Shown: positions 1-7,671 of the stretch, in pieces
How the letters are laid out: every line of letters starts with the position of its first letter
Position numbering within the stretch: position 1 is the first letter of the stretch
Virus record (IMG/VR): IMGVR_UViG_3300023235_000127
Location: 1-24,414 of that record
DNA length: 24,414 bases
DNA from: a virus
Reading direction: 5' to 3' (one strand)
Program-made: the position numbers and the translations under genes
The notes under the pieces: generated by a model
What the model was told of the DNA's origin: nothing
What the model saw: only the letters and a program-made list of their open reading frames with translations
Databases searched by the model: none

Positions 1-497
1 CGTGCTCCAGCAGGGAATGGAAGATTTCCCTTAGCTCCAGCCCCTGGACCAGCTCCACCAGCGCCTACAGAGCCCAGTGTGCGGACTAAAGAACGTAGAC
101 CTCCGTTGACTTGCTTGGTTAGCTCATGAAGCGTAGAGAGGGACGTAGCGGACCTACCAGCAGCTTGACGCTGTGCCTTGAATGGATCAGTCTTGGTTCC
201 GCCAGAAACATTAGCCTGGATGTCTAAACGTGTCTTCTTAACAGCGTTCTGAACAGCATTACGGATTTGTGATTCAGCGGCGCGAAGGCTATTCTTGTTA
301 AGCTCTAGCTTGATCTTGTTGAGCTTGATGTTATCAAACCGAGCCTTGACTTTTTTTGCAGCCACACCGGCATCAGCCACCAGCTTCTTTAGTGCCGACG
401 TATCTACCTTGAACTTAAGAGTTCCGGCGTCCAGGTCTCCCTTGACATCCACACCGGTAATCTTTAGCTTGGCCTCGATATTAAATTGGTCTGCCAA
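1..497 (-). CDS. Probable tape-measure protein, N-terminal part (runs off the window)
   Basis: The minus-strand frame is open from a TTG at 497-495 to the window edge, about 165 codons. The start was chosen because GGAAGG lies 6-7 bases upstream (at about 504-509) and no ATG is near; the first residues read LADQFNIEAKLKITG. The protein begins with a short strand-rich part, continues with a Lys/Ala-rich, probably helical stretch (KKLVADAGVAAKKVKARF, then LRAAESQIRNAVQNAVKK) and then reaches a Gly/Ala/Pro-rich segment at the edge. Helical, low-complexity N-termini are typical of phage tape-measure proteins, which set tail length. The position, last in the series after the tail tube and several small tail genes, fits that role. 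The call rests on position and composition only, because most of the protein is outside the window; a minor tail protein is the alternative. Confidence 0.55.
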   Translation of the reverse strand, partial: MADQFNIEAKLKITGVDVKGDLDAGTLKFKVDTSALKKLVADAGVAAKKVKARFDNIKLNKIKLELNKNSLRAAESQIRNAVQNAVKKTRLDIQANVSGGTKTDPFKAQRQAAGRSATSLSTLHELTKQVNGGLRSLVRTLGSVGAGGAGPGAGAKGNLPFPAGA

Positions 498-521
498 CTG
501 CTACCTTCCTATAAGTAAGTA

Positions 522-1226
522 TTAACTACTAGCTGTCTTTTTGGTAACCTTTTTGGCTACCTTCTTCGCTGTCTTTTTCGCTACCTTCTTCTTTGTGGTC
601 TTCTTTGCTGCCGCCTCACCATCTGCCCTAATCTGTTTTTCTACACCGCGCACGTAGCCAACTTCTGGTAGGCTTGTGAGCGATTCTTGAAATGATTGAC
701 TTGCGATCGTGAGTAGTTCTTGACGAGCATCTAGAACAACTTGTTCTTGTGCGCGAATCATGAAATCGTTGTAATCCTTGAACACGCGCTTGTTCGTTTC
801 TGAATACACAGTGCCGAATGCGATGTAGGCATCACGGCGAATGCTATCCGCTAGGGATTCACAGGAGTTAGATAGGACAGCCGCCTTGGCCTCAATGAGC
901 CTCAAGCAGTCTGCGCGCAGAATACCCATCTCTCTTGCGACAGCCAATCCATCCTCATGAGTGTTTGACTTCTCTAGTTTGATATGAAGGTCAACTAGCT
1001 GATGTTGTAGAGCAGTTAGCTTCCCCTCTTCCTTTGAAGTCCAGATATCTAGCTCTACCATCTGGCGCTCAAGAGTCGCCTTCGGGAGAATACCCCGCTG
1101 CATTAGCTGGGTGTATGCGATATGGTATTCCGTGTCGCATCGTCTTTCCACATCAACGTTTTCCGGAATAAGCTTTAGCTTAACACTCTTGCCGTCAATC
1201 ACCGAATCAAATTCAACCCCGTCCAT
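522..1226 (-). CDS. Hypothetical tail-region protein with Lys-rich C-terminal tail
   Basis: A 234-residue protein that I do not recognise. Residues 1-25 look like a small beta domain (VEFDSVIDGKSVKLKLIPE). Residues 40-200 are mostly helical with long amphipathic stretches (LTALQHQLVDLHIKLEK). The last 30 residues are a basic low-complexity tail built on KK repeats (VAKKTAKKVAKKVTKK), like histone H1 tails. The ATG at 1226 follows AGAGG with 6-base spacing; this ribosome-binding site lies inside the end of a homing-endonuclease relic. It sits just before the probable tape-measure gene, where tail-assembly chaperones are usually found, so a role in tail assembly is a reasonable inference. The A-rich codons of the tail were checked for a frameshift: the downstream gene lies in the same frame behind TAA and TAG stops, so no fusion is implied. 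Confidence 0.7.
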   Translation of the reverse strand: MDGVEFDSVIDGKSVKLKLIPENVDVERRCDTEYHIAYTQLMQRGILPKATLERQMVELDIWTSKEEGKLTALQHQLVDLHIKLEKSNTHEDGLAVAREMGILRADCLRLIEAKAAVLSNSCESLADSIRRDAYIAFGTVYSETNKRVFKDYNDFMIRAQEQVVLDARQELLTIASQSFQESLTSLPEVGYVRGVEKQIRADGEAAAKKTTKKKVAKKTAKKVAKKVTKKTASS

Positions 1227-1227
1227 T

Positions 1228-1378
1228 TTATACCTCTAAAAACTTCCTATTATGGATCCAGCTAATTGTAGACTGGGTCACGCCAAATTGTTTTGCTATA
1301 TCTTTTTGATATATACCCTTATCTAGTATAGCGCTTGTTATTTAGTTTGTTTGTAATCCTATAAATACCGCTATTCAT
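1228..1378 (-). pseudogene. GIY-YIG homing endonuclease relic (both ends kept, centre deleted)
   Basis: On the minus strand an ATG at 1378, overlapping the TAG stop of the preceding gene, opens MNSGIYRITNKLNNKRY and stops at TAA 1319-1321. This is the start of a GIY-YIG domain; compare MDTGIYQIKNLVSGKVY in the intact enzyme at 3235-3876. In another frame, ending at TAA 1228-1230, follows a helix-turn-helix: QKDIAKQFGVTQSTISWI, then a worn version of the usual Gly-Lys-x-Trp ending. The catalytic Arg and Glu regions and the NUMOD3 repeats are absent. The two frames do not join, so this copy is broken. Its tail contains the AGAGG ribosome-binding site of the next gene. Confidence 0.85.
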
Positions 1379-1925
1379 CATCCACCCCGTCAAGATACAT
1401 TTCACAGACAGCATCGCGCCACCCCATATAGTCACCGTTTGCAATCCTAATGCCCGCGATCTGAGCTGAATCTAGGAACGGTATTAACGAATCAACGACA
1501 TTGTCGATACCAACGCACGTATATGACTTATCATACACTATACCCGCCCCTACTATGTTACGAATTTTGATTAGGAGGTTAAAATCACCAAAGGCTCTAA
1601 ACGTAGGAATATCATCTAGCGTTCCCTCTGTGGCAACTATATCGATATGAGCCTTGTTGAGGGAGGCGATTATATCACGACTGAACGACACTCCGGCTGA
1701 ACCGGACTGCTTGGCGTCACCCATAAGCTGTGCTAGTGATCTAGTTGTATCACCAGCCGCGTTCAAGATTTCGCTACGAATGATATTAAGGTCCGCGCCC
1801 TTTAGGGTGTATTCCTCGTTATCCTTCATGTCACCTAGATCAGCTCCGAGGGTATGCTCGATGTTCGCCAAAATACGAACAGCCATACCTTTTAGCCGCT
1901 TCTGTAAGACCTTTTCAAATTCCAT
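1371..1925 (-). CDS. Hypothetical tail-region protein (184 aa)
   Basis: I do not recognise this gene. The ATG at 1925 has a good ribosome-binding site (AGGAG about 6 bases upstream) and starts 9 bases after the stop of the preceding gene. The protein looks globular and soluble: a basic amphipathic N-terminal helix (EKVLQKRLKGMAVRILANIE), a mixed middle, and a C-terminal part with hydrophobic strands (FNLLIKIRNIVGAGIVY) ending in acidic DGVDDE. No signal peptide or membrane segment is visible. Its place between tail tube and tape measure suggests a tail-assembly or minor tail function; this is inference from position. The stop codon overlaps the ATG of the homing-endonuclease relic next to it. 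Confidence 0.7.
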   Translation of the reverse strand: MEFEKVLQKRLKGMAVRILANIEHTLGADLGDMKDNEEYTLKGADLNIIRSEILNAAGDTTRSLAQLMGDAKQSGSAGVSFSRDIIASLNKAHIDIVATEGTLDDIPTFRAFGDFNLLIKIRNIVGAGIVYDKSYTCVGIDNVVDSLIPFLDSAQIAGIRIANGDYMGWRDAVCEMYLDGVDDE

Positions 1926-1934
1926 AACTTTCTC

Positions 1935-3248
1935 CTAACTGGGCTTAGCCCTGCCTTTGTTGACCTTACTCAGATCCCCGGGACCAGAGTATTTAGTTTG
2001 CATACCTAGTGTGTTTCTAGACTTATCTCCACGAAGTGCTTGATCTTCCACACCATCCTCACCTCTCTTCGCTAGGCGCTTTTGTTCACCCGCGAGTAGC
2101 TTACGAACGTTTTCTGGGTTGGCAGACTGCACATCTTCGACCCTCTCTGATTTCTTGGTTTTATTATAGTAGAAGTAAACACCGTATGAACAACTCGGAT
2201 CATGGATATTGCCACGCTTATCGGGTCCTCTAGCTGCTGCCTCTTCCTTAACTCCACAAGTGCAATCCTCAGAGTATTCACCTATGACACTAAGGCTGAC
2301 TTCGTGTGCATCACCCGTCTTATTCATTGCGCTTACCTTCTGATCAAAGGCGGATTTCTTACGTCCCTGTTCGCGCTTCTGATGTTGCTCTTCCAACCAA
2401 CGGTCGAATAGCTTATCATCCTCCAACACTGCATCTGATGGCGACTCCATTGATTCATATGCAGAGTCATATACTTGTGACCAATAGACCAGTCGAAACT
2501 GATCTAGAGTCAGGTCATACATTTCTCTATCGAATAGAGTCTTTACGCCGCGATTCTCTTTAGACCCCATCCATTTACAACGCCAAAACCCAGAACGTGC
2601 GACGCGACGAATAGACGCCTCATCCGCTATAGACTCATCGTAGTAAGCCCTCATTAGGTTGGCTACTAATCGTGTATCTGTCTCTGCCTTTAGGATATCC
2701 ATACTGGACCAAATCTGGTCCATATCCGGAAACGACAATGTAGCGCAGCGAAGAAAGTAACTTCCCCTCTCGCACTCCGCTCTGTATTCCGCACTAGGTA
2801 GCTCAATGAACTGAGTGTAATCAGCTTCAAGCTTCATGATAGTCTTAGTGATCGATACGATCATTTTATCGAGCTTAACCAGCTTGCCAGTTGGCTCTCG
2901 ACGCTTTGACCTACCCCTACTATCCAACATCTTGGAGTTCATCTCGTATTCACGAGCCTTAACCTGAAGAGCCAACTCACTTCGCAATGACTTCATATCA
3001 TCGTCGTAAGCTGCCTTCCATAAGCCATTTTCAATAGCTTGTTTCTTTAACCCATCCCTCTTGAGGAGTCCGTCTGTCTCATCTACCATACTCTGATAGA
3101 TGTAATTACCCATGTTCTTCTCTTCTAGAGTTAGCGGACGAATTACATACGTGACCTTCTCATCCTTAGCGTTTGGGACCTTTATGATCCTGTGACCCCA
3201 GATGATAGCATCTAGTAGCTCGATTACATCCTCGTTAGATTGTGACAT
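1935..3248 (-). CDS. Candidate tail-assembly protein (437 aa)
   Basis: The ATG at 3248 (MSQSNEDVIELLDAI) is preferred to a TTG 33 bases upstream because the longer form would overlap the homing endonuclease further and has no visible ribosome-binding site. The gene starts 14 bases inside the end of that endonuclease. The N-terminal 60 residues (IIWGHRIIKVP, then YVIRPLTLEEKN) have a strand followed by 'RPLTLxE', similar in character to the start of tail-assembly chaperones of large phages. Residues 85-145 are a basic helical region, and residues 185-300 are helical with several Trp/Tyr. A Cys-x-Cys pair (329, 331) with His349 and Cys353 could bind a metal. The Lys-rich C-terminus includes RGDKSRNTLGMQTKYS. 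The position directly downstream of the tail tube supports a tail-assembly role, but this is not proven by sequence. Confidence 0.6.
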   Translation of the reverse strand: MSQSNEDVIELLDAIIWGHRIIKVPNAKDEKVTYVIRPLTLEEKNMGNYIYQSMVDETDGLLKRDGLKKQAIENGLWKAAYDDDMKSLRSELALQVKAREYEMNSKMLDSRGRSKRREPTGKLVKLDKMIVSITKTIMKLEADYTQFIELPSAEYRAECERGSYFLRCATLSFPDMDQIWSSMDILKAETDTRLVANLMRAYYDESIADEASIRRVARSGFWRCKWMGSKENRGVKTLFDREMYDLTLDQFRLVYWSQVYDSAYESMESPSDAVLEDDKLFDRWLEEQHQKREQGRKKSAFDQKVSAMNKTGDAHEVSLSVIGEYSEDCTCGVKEEAAARGPDKRGNIHDPSCSYGVYFYYNKTKKSERVEDVQSANPENVRKLLAGEQKRLAKRGEDGVEDQALRGDKSRNTLGMQTKYSGPGDLSKVNKGRAKPS

Positions 3249-3876
3249 GATGCCAAGTTGTGCCCTGCGCAATATGTTCAATTAATCGTAAAGATGTATT
3301 CATTTGATTGGCTATATCAATCTGTTTGAATCCGTTACATAACATCTTTTTGATACTTTTGACCTGTTGTATAGTCAGCTTGGCTCGACCATTACTCTCG
3401 CCCTTATTGGCCCTTGAAAGATTCTCCTTATGAGTATTAGAAAATTTCTTTACCTTGCCAGATTGAGACATGCGATTTCGCGTCGCTAATGAGAACTTCT
3501 TACCTAAATGAGCCTTACTTATCTTAGCTTTTGTCTCTTCGCTATGTTTAAATCCTAATCGACTGCCAGCAACACGGACCACATTATAGCCCAACTTATG
3601 AAATCGTTGATCGTCACAACTAGCAAATAATAGAGTATTCAAGTAGTATTGTTCGCGCTCAATACAAACCGAAGGCTCACATTTTTCAAGAATCTCAAAT
3701 AGAAATACATCAGCACTATATTTACTCCAAGCACTTTGAAGATGTCTATTGCAATGCTTCTTAGCTACTAATCTTCCTCGATGATGACCCCATCTAGTCT
3801 TAAAAGATTCTGTGGTGCTACCTATATAAACCTTTCCACTAACCAAATTTTTAATTTGGTATATACCAGTATCCAT
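3235..3876 (-). CDS. Intact GIY-YIG homing endonuclease with NUMOD3 repeats and C-terminal HTH
   Basis: A 213-residue free-standing homing endonuclease, a selfish nuclease that spreads by cutting relatives lacking it. The GIY motif is at residues 4-6 and YIG at 17-19. The catalytic Arg lies in KTRWGHHR (R28) and the catalytic Glu in IEREQYYL (E73). Two NUMOD3-type DNA-binding repeats follow (GFKHSEETKAKISKAHLGKK at about 108-127; a second at about 133-155), then a C-terminal helix-turn-helix (residues 165-213, KQIDIANQM ending in GTTWHHV). All key residues are present, so it looks active. The ATG follows AGAGGG at 5-base spacing. It sits directly after the hairpin behind the tail tube gene, and its end overlaps the next tail gene. 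Six degraded relatives occupy other junctions in this window. Confidence 0.94.
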   Translation of the reverse strand: MDTGIYQIKNLVSGKVYIGSTTESFKTRWGHHRGRLVAKKHCNRHLQSAWSKYSADVFLFEILEKCEPSVCIEREQYYLNTLLFASCDDQRFHKLGYNVVRVAGSRLGFKHSEETKAKISKAHLGKKFSLATRNRMSQSGKVKKFSNTHKENLSRANKGESNGRAKLTIQQVKSIKKMLCNGFKQIDIANQMNTSLRLIEHIAQGTTWHHVTI

Positions 3877-3887
3877 CTCATCCCTCT

Positions 3888-3927
3888 ATTAAAGAGAACC
3901 TACCCCCTTTTTAAAAGAGGGTAGGTT
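3888..3927 (-). terminator. Hairpin behind the tail tube gene, probable terminator
   Basis: Read on the minus strand, AACCTACCC pairs with GGGTAGGTT, extended by CTTTT/AAAAG around one or two mismatches, giving a stem of about 14 bp. It is followed by a pyrimidine-rich TCTCTTT tract rather than a pure T run, so termination may be partial. It lies 21 bases after the tail tube stop codon and before the homing endonuclease. Partial termination would let the tube be made in excess over the downstream tail genes. Confidence 0.65.
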
Positions 3928-3947
3928 ATATCACTCAACCTCTAGTC

Positions 3948-5324
3948 TTATGAATCATCGAACAGGTTCGGGAATGGGGCTGAACCCACGTTAAACCTAC
4001 CACCACGATCAAACACTAGCACGCGGTGGTTCGGTTGGAACCTGTCATGGCTGATGCTTAGCGCGTTAAACGAACTGAAGTTGTAGGTAACAGTCATATT
4101 GTCACCACCAGCTTCACCACCACCCACGTCAACAGTAGTCAGAACGTTGGAGTCTCCAGCGTCTACCTGCATACCATCGCAAGTGCGAATGATGATTGTG
4201 TTCAGCGCGGTCGAGTCTGGACCACAGTCTACTTCGGAAGTCGCATCGATCAGGTCACCCTGCGAAGTGATTACCTCGATTGCAGTCGTAACCTCCACGG
4301 GGAAAGTCACATACTTGGTGAACGGACGCTTCGAGCCTAGCTCAAAGATATCGTCACGACCAATGTCTGCTGTAATTGTGATCGACTGAAGGTGTTCAAT
4401 AATACCACTCGTGTTGGCGTCAGCTACTAGCTGAGTCAACGGGTTTCCAGCAGCGTCTACAGCGCCGGAAGACCCAGCGGAGATGTAACCCTTCTGCTCT
4501 AATTGCAAGGTGCTAACACCAGAACCAAGAGCCACGGTAATACCTGGGATGTCAGACGGAAGAATTGAACGACGGATGTCTACTTCTTCACGACGTTGCA
4601 CGCCAGAACCTACAACGAGAACGCCGAAGCCTCCATCGCCACCTGCTAGTTCCTGCTTGCCACCGAGTGGTTCGTGACCGAACACGCCAGAAGGAACACC
4701 GACCGGTGTCTCATTCGTTGGTGGGGTAAGGGCTGGGGGATAAACCGAAATGGTTTGGCCTGGGATGCCCGCGTCAAAGTTTGCCCACTTCTTGTCGTTT
4801 CCAACCATTGAAACCGACTCGGTTACCGCGCCATCCACAGGGAAGGTGTAGGTAACAGTGGATAGATACATGCCCGATGCTAGGACAGTCGACAGCGGAG
4901 CTGCGGTGTCTGCACGGAACTTAGTATCCGAGTAAATGCTAAGGATAATGTCGCTGCGATAAAACGCAGTCTTTCCAACCAAGTCCGTGAACAACGGATC
5001 GGTCAGCATGAACCACAACGGCTTAGTGCCATCGATAATCTTCTCTAGGGTGACCTCTACATCTGGCTGACGCTCAGAGTATTCGTAAAGCTCGACTTGA
5101 CCTAGTTGGAATACGGTCTCGCGGTTAAAGTTGGTCGACATTGCTGCCGACTGCATACCACGGGGGACTTCCCAAAGGCCAGCGACTTCGTCTACGGAGT
5201 CACTTGAGAAAAGTCCCGAGGCATATTCGCGGGAGTTAAGTGGTGCAACGCTGTTGGTCGGAGCCGCAGCATTATCCTTGATCGCCACTTGTTCTAGGGC
5301 GTAAAAAGTTCTGCGATTAGTCAT
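3948..5324 (-). CDS. Major tail tube protein with internally duplicated domain
   Basis: A 458-residue protein that I interpret as the tail tube subunit. Two segments resemble each other: residues 58-100 (MQSAAMSTNFNRETVFQLG, later PDVEVT) and residues 312-355 (LQSITITADIGRDDIFELG, later FPVEVT). Each is followed, about 65-70 residues on, by a matching strand pair (STVTYTFPVDGAVTESVS at about 155-172 and MTVTYNFSSFNALSIS at about 410-425). Between them is a Gly/Pro-rich insert (190-245). Tail tube folds of this type normally form hexameric rings; a tandem duplication would give a trimer with pseudo-six-fold symmetry, as known for phage T5. The ATG at 5324 follows a strong AGGAGG, with its own promoter element and leader upstream and a terminator behind, as expected for an abundant structural protein. 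A tail sheath is less likely given the duplication and length. Confidence 0.75.
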   Translation of the reverse strand: MTNRRTFYALEQVAIKDNAAAPTNSVAPLNSREYASGLFSSDSVDEVAGLWEVPRGMQSAAMSTNFNRETVFQLGQVELYEYSERQPDVEVTLEKIIDGTKPLWFMLTDPLFTDLVGKTAFYRSDIILSIYSDTKFRADTAAPLSTVLASGMYLSTVTYTFPVDGAVTESVSMVGNDKKWANFDAGIPGQTISVYPPALTPPTNETPVGVPSGVFGHEPLGGKQELAGGDGGFGVLVVGSGVQRREEVDIRRSILPSDIPGITVALGSGVSTLQLEQKGYISAGSSGAVDAAGNPLTQLVADANTSGIIEHLQSITITADIGRDDIFELGSKRPFTKYVTFPVEVTTAIEVITSQGDLIDATSEVDCGPDSTALNTIIIRTCDGMQVDAGDSNVLTTVDVGGGEAGGDNMTVTYNFSSFNALSISHDRFQPNHRVLVFDRGGRFNVGSAPFPNLFDDS

Positions 5325-5382
5325 ATGATAACCTCCTATTTGCGTATCTGATCAGATGCATCTGTGAGCAGTATGCTCATCC
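5325..5382 (-). promoter_or_regulatory. Structured 5' leader of the tail tube gene
   Basis: The transcript leader of about 55 bases contains three short dyads: GAGCATACTGCTC (5366-5378), the perfect palindrome CAGATGCATCTG (5353-5364) and TCTGATCAGA (5347-5356), followed by AGGAGG just ahead of the ATG. Such leaders can stabilise mRNA of highly expressed virion genes; that role is inferred. Confidence 0.4.
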
Positions 5383-5396
5383 AGATTATACACTAA
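5383..5396 (-). promoter_or_regulatory. Late-promoter-like element upstream of the tail tube gene
   Basis: The minus strand reads TTAGTGTATAATC, a member of the window-wide TTAGTGTATNAT family and containing a perfect TATAAT. No -35 box is evident 16-18 bases upstream. It lies in the gap between the preceding structural gene and the tail tube start. Confidence 0.6.
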
Positions 5397-5421
5397 ACCC
5401 CTATTTCCGCTACTGTCTTAT

Positions 5422-6480
5422 TCAGCTCTCCATATTTCTTCCATCTATACCCTCTAAAGATACATCAAAACCAAATGGTGTCGTAGGCATAATTGGATAA
5501 GTTTCTACTATCATCCGGACCACAGCCCTCTCAAACACGTCCTGCTGGGTCGTAGAGTCACTAAAGAAGCTATCCAGGTCTACTACCTCGGTTTCCTCAA
5601 TAAAGCCCCTAAAGGCGATTGGGTTAACCCCAGAGAACGACGGTCCCGGCAGCGGTTCATTCTGAGCTAAACTAATATATGGCACGTATTCGGGACTTAA
5701 CTCATTCTTGAGTCCAGACAGTGGCAGCGGGGCGATGTTGTAGTTAATGATCGGAAAGCTCTTCCTTTGCTGGAAGGATACTAGGTCAATCAGGTTATCC
5801 CGGGTGCTTTCGTCAAGAGCCCAAATCTCACAGGTTAGTTCATCTCGGGCGACTAGGGATCTGTCACCTAGTTGATAATTGCTGAACGTCCTACCCATAT
5901 TCTCCACGAAGATAATAGGCAGGGGTGATATTCTAGTGCTACCCGATGGGTAGACTAACTGCCCCGCCGAGAATGGATTAGTCTTATATTGCTGCTCCAA
6001 AACACCCTGCCGAAGCTGGTCATTGAACTGACGTAGATCTAGGATCTGAACAGTCTTATAGGTGTAATCAGCATGGACTATTGTTTCTAGAGATAATGGA
6101 CCGTCAAAGATCACACGACCATTGATGTGGTCAATGCTGTGAGGATAGACAGGGTCGTCTTCTAGGCGGAATGAACCATCAATATAGACGCCACTTGCTC
6201 TAAATGCAGTAGGCCACAGATTGAGAACCACTGACGGATTCAGCGCTGGTGGCGGATCGTAAGCCCAGTTTTGAAAAAGAGACTGCCATACCTGACCAGC
6301 GCTATAACCACCTTCAGCCAACACCTCTTCTCCGGTGTCGGGAACTAAGACACTTAGGTCTTGCCCGTCGTAAAATTGCTGACCTGATGTAATAGTGTCA
6401 TAGCAGCCATCTCTCATCAGCTCGGCGTCAAGAAACTCGCGAAACGAGTTTTTCATAAGGTATCTCAACTTGTGGAACAC
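5422..6480 (-). CDS. Virion structural protein of the head-tail or tail region (352 aa)
   Basis: I do not recognise a named family. The protein is rich in beta-strands and aromatic residues, with segments such as HINGRVIFDGPLSLETIVHA and DYTYKTVQI, and has no membrane segment. This type of protein is common between neck and tube genes in large environmental phages, so a tail-terminator, neck or connector role is plausible from position. The start is uncertain. A GTG at 6480 has an excellent ribosome-binding site (GGAGG, 7 bases upstream), which lies inside the end of the neighbouring endonuclease relic, and forms TAAGTG with the relic's stop. An ATG at 6456 (MKNSFREF) has only a weak GAG. I prefer the GTG. 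The downstream gap carries the tail tube promoter element. Confidence 0.72.
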   Translation of the reverse strand: MFHKLRYLMKNSFREFLDAELMRDGCYDTITSGQQFYDGQDLSVLVPDTGEEVLAEGGYSAGQVWQSLFQNWAYDPPPALNPSVVLNLWPTAFRASGVYIDGSFRLEDDPVYPHSIDHINGRVIFDGPLSLETIVHADYTYKTVQILDLRQFNDQLRQGVLEQQYKTNPFSAGQLVYPSGSTRISPLPIIFVENMGRTFSNYQLGDRSLVARDELTCEIWALDESTRDNLIDLVSFQQRKSFPIINYNIAPLPLSGLKNELSPEYVPYISLAQNEPLPGPSFSGVNPIAFRGFIEETEVVDLDSFFSDSTTQQDVFERAVVRMIVETYPIMPTTPFGFDVSLEGIDGRNMES

Positions 6481-6668
6481 TTAAACACCTCCGATATGTG
6501 ACCAGCGGCGACCGGTTTTGATATTTGAAATAGTGATTGGTTTGACATTGAACTGTTGAGCGATGACGACACCCTCCACCTAGCCTGGAATCCACCCTTG
6601 CCAGCAGCACTACCAATGTAGCGCTTCCCATTCACAAGGTTTCGTATTTGATATACTCCGGTCTTCAT
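6481..6668 (-). pseudogene. GIY-YIG homing endonuclease relic, frameshifted
   Basis: The ATG at 6668 follows the TAA of the upstream gene by one base and opens MKTGVYQIRNLVNGKRYIGS, continuing to FQARWR. This is an intact start of a GIY-YIG domain including the YIG motif and the catalytic Arg region. The reading then shifts: in another frame the C-terminal helix-turn-helix follows (VIAQQFNVKPITISNI, then TGRRWSHIGGV) and stops at TAA 6481-6483. Everything between, including the catalytic Glu and the NUMOD3 repeats, is gone. The original frame runs on as nonsense into the next gene. The last codons (CGGAGGTG) provide the GGAGG ribosome-binding site of the downstream gene. Confidence 0.88.
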
Positions 6669-6669
6669 A

Positions 6670-7671
6670 TTATCCTCTCAGTAATCCTCGAACTGTTGCG
6701 TTCATCACGCGCCTAGACCATGTGCCGAGTTCTAGCTTCATGCGAAGCCACCATGTGTCCCAGAAGCCGTTGTATTTGCTACTAGGAGAATAGTTTGAAC
6801 TACTACCACCAAACGCTTCGGCTGGTGATTTCTTACCGCTCCTAGAGCGATTGCTTAGCATGATAGCCGCAAACTCTCCCGCATTCCCTCTTGTCCTAGA
6901 TGACCTCAGAAGGTTCTCTGCAATGTTCGCACGTCGCATGTTGATCTTCTTAGGTGACTTAGAATTGGAAGACACTCTATTGAGTGACTCCTTAATGTCG
7001 CTTACTCTGACCATAGAGAATCCAGGGGTTCCGCCAGACACAAAGTCTGGACCGGTAACTAGACTCAGCCAAGAAAAGAATGGCCCCTTTGTTCCACTCT
7101 CAAACTTGCTGGGGTGTGGAGTAAGCTTTAGAAGGCGGCGCTGGTCAAACGTAAATTTGATTTGTGGACCATCACTACGCACCACAACATCCACCTTGAT
7201 GGCTTGTAATAGAGCGGCTTTTAGGTTCCTAATTGATTCCTTCGGGTCTGGCAAACCTATTTCACCAGCGCCTTCTTTACTCATGATGAACTTAGCGAAT
7301 GGCTCCTGATCTATTTGTCGTTGAGGTTTGGCGGTTCCCAGGGATCTATTCATGACCCTCACGTTAGAACTTCCTGCACCAACTAGACCAGCAATAACTG
7401 ACTCAATAGCGGTCTTGATTAACTTTTCAACTCTAGATGCGTTCTTACCAAAGATCTGGGTCAGAATGTCACGTCGAGCAATACTTGCCACACTACGCTT
7501 ATCGTTAGCCCCATTCATCTTGAATGTAAACTGAGCCGACTTGCGCTTACCTTTGATTGAAGCTACTGCACCAGGAGAGCCAGAGAATGCTGCGGCTGTG
7601 ACACGCTTGAGTGCCTCACCTACATTCCTCATCTCCTCCTCTAGGGACACCTCAATCTTATTCTTTGCCAT
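6670..7671 (-). CDS. Neck or tail-completion type structural protein (333 aa)
   Basis: The ATG at 7671 (MAKNKIEVSLEEEMRN) overlaps the upstream stop as TAATG; the 33-base upstream extension lies inside the preceding gene and is not favoured. The protein is basic, with an N-terminal helix (LEEEMRNVGEALKRVTAAAF), a strand region around 45-60, a Ser/Lys/Asn-rich middle and a basic C-terminal helix (RRVMNATVRGLLRG). I do not recognise a named domain. Position in the neck cluster, after two connector-like genes and before the tube, fits a tail-completion or head-tail joining protein. That assignment is by context only. Its stop is followed by an endonuclease relic beginning one base later. Confidence 0.65.
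   Translation of the reverse strand: MAKNKIEVSLEEEMRNVGEALKRVTAAAFSGSPGAVASIKGKRKSAQFTFKMNGANDKRSVASIARRDILTQIFGKNASRVEKLIKTAIESVIAGLVGAGSSNVRVMNRSLGTAKPQRQIDQEPFAKFIMSKEGAGEIGLPDPKESIRNLKAALLQAIKVDVVVRSDGPQIKFTFDQRRLLKLTPHPSKFESGTKGPFFSWLSLVTGPDFVSGGTPGFSMVRVSDIKESLNRVSSNSKSPKKINMRRANIAENLLRSSRTRGNAGEFAAIMLSNRSRSGKKSPAEAFGGSSSNYSPSSKYNGFWDTWWLRMKLELGTWSRRVMNATVRGLLRG

Noticed and set aside
540-600. Programmed frameshift at AAAAAG heptamers in the Lys-rich tail
   Set aside because: The downstream gene is in the same frame behind two stop codons, so a shift would not create the usual tail-chaperone fusion.
6465-6668. 67-residue ORF as a real small gene
   Set aside because: Its first half is GIY-YIG and its second half is the endonuclease HTH read in the wrong frame, so it is a frameshifted relic.
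6851-7309. 152-residue plus-strand frame
   Set aside because: It is antisense to the well-supported structural gene at 6670-7671, with no operon partner or ribosome-binding site.
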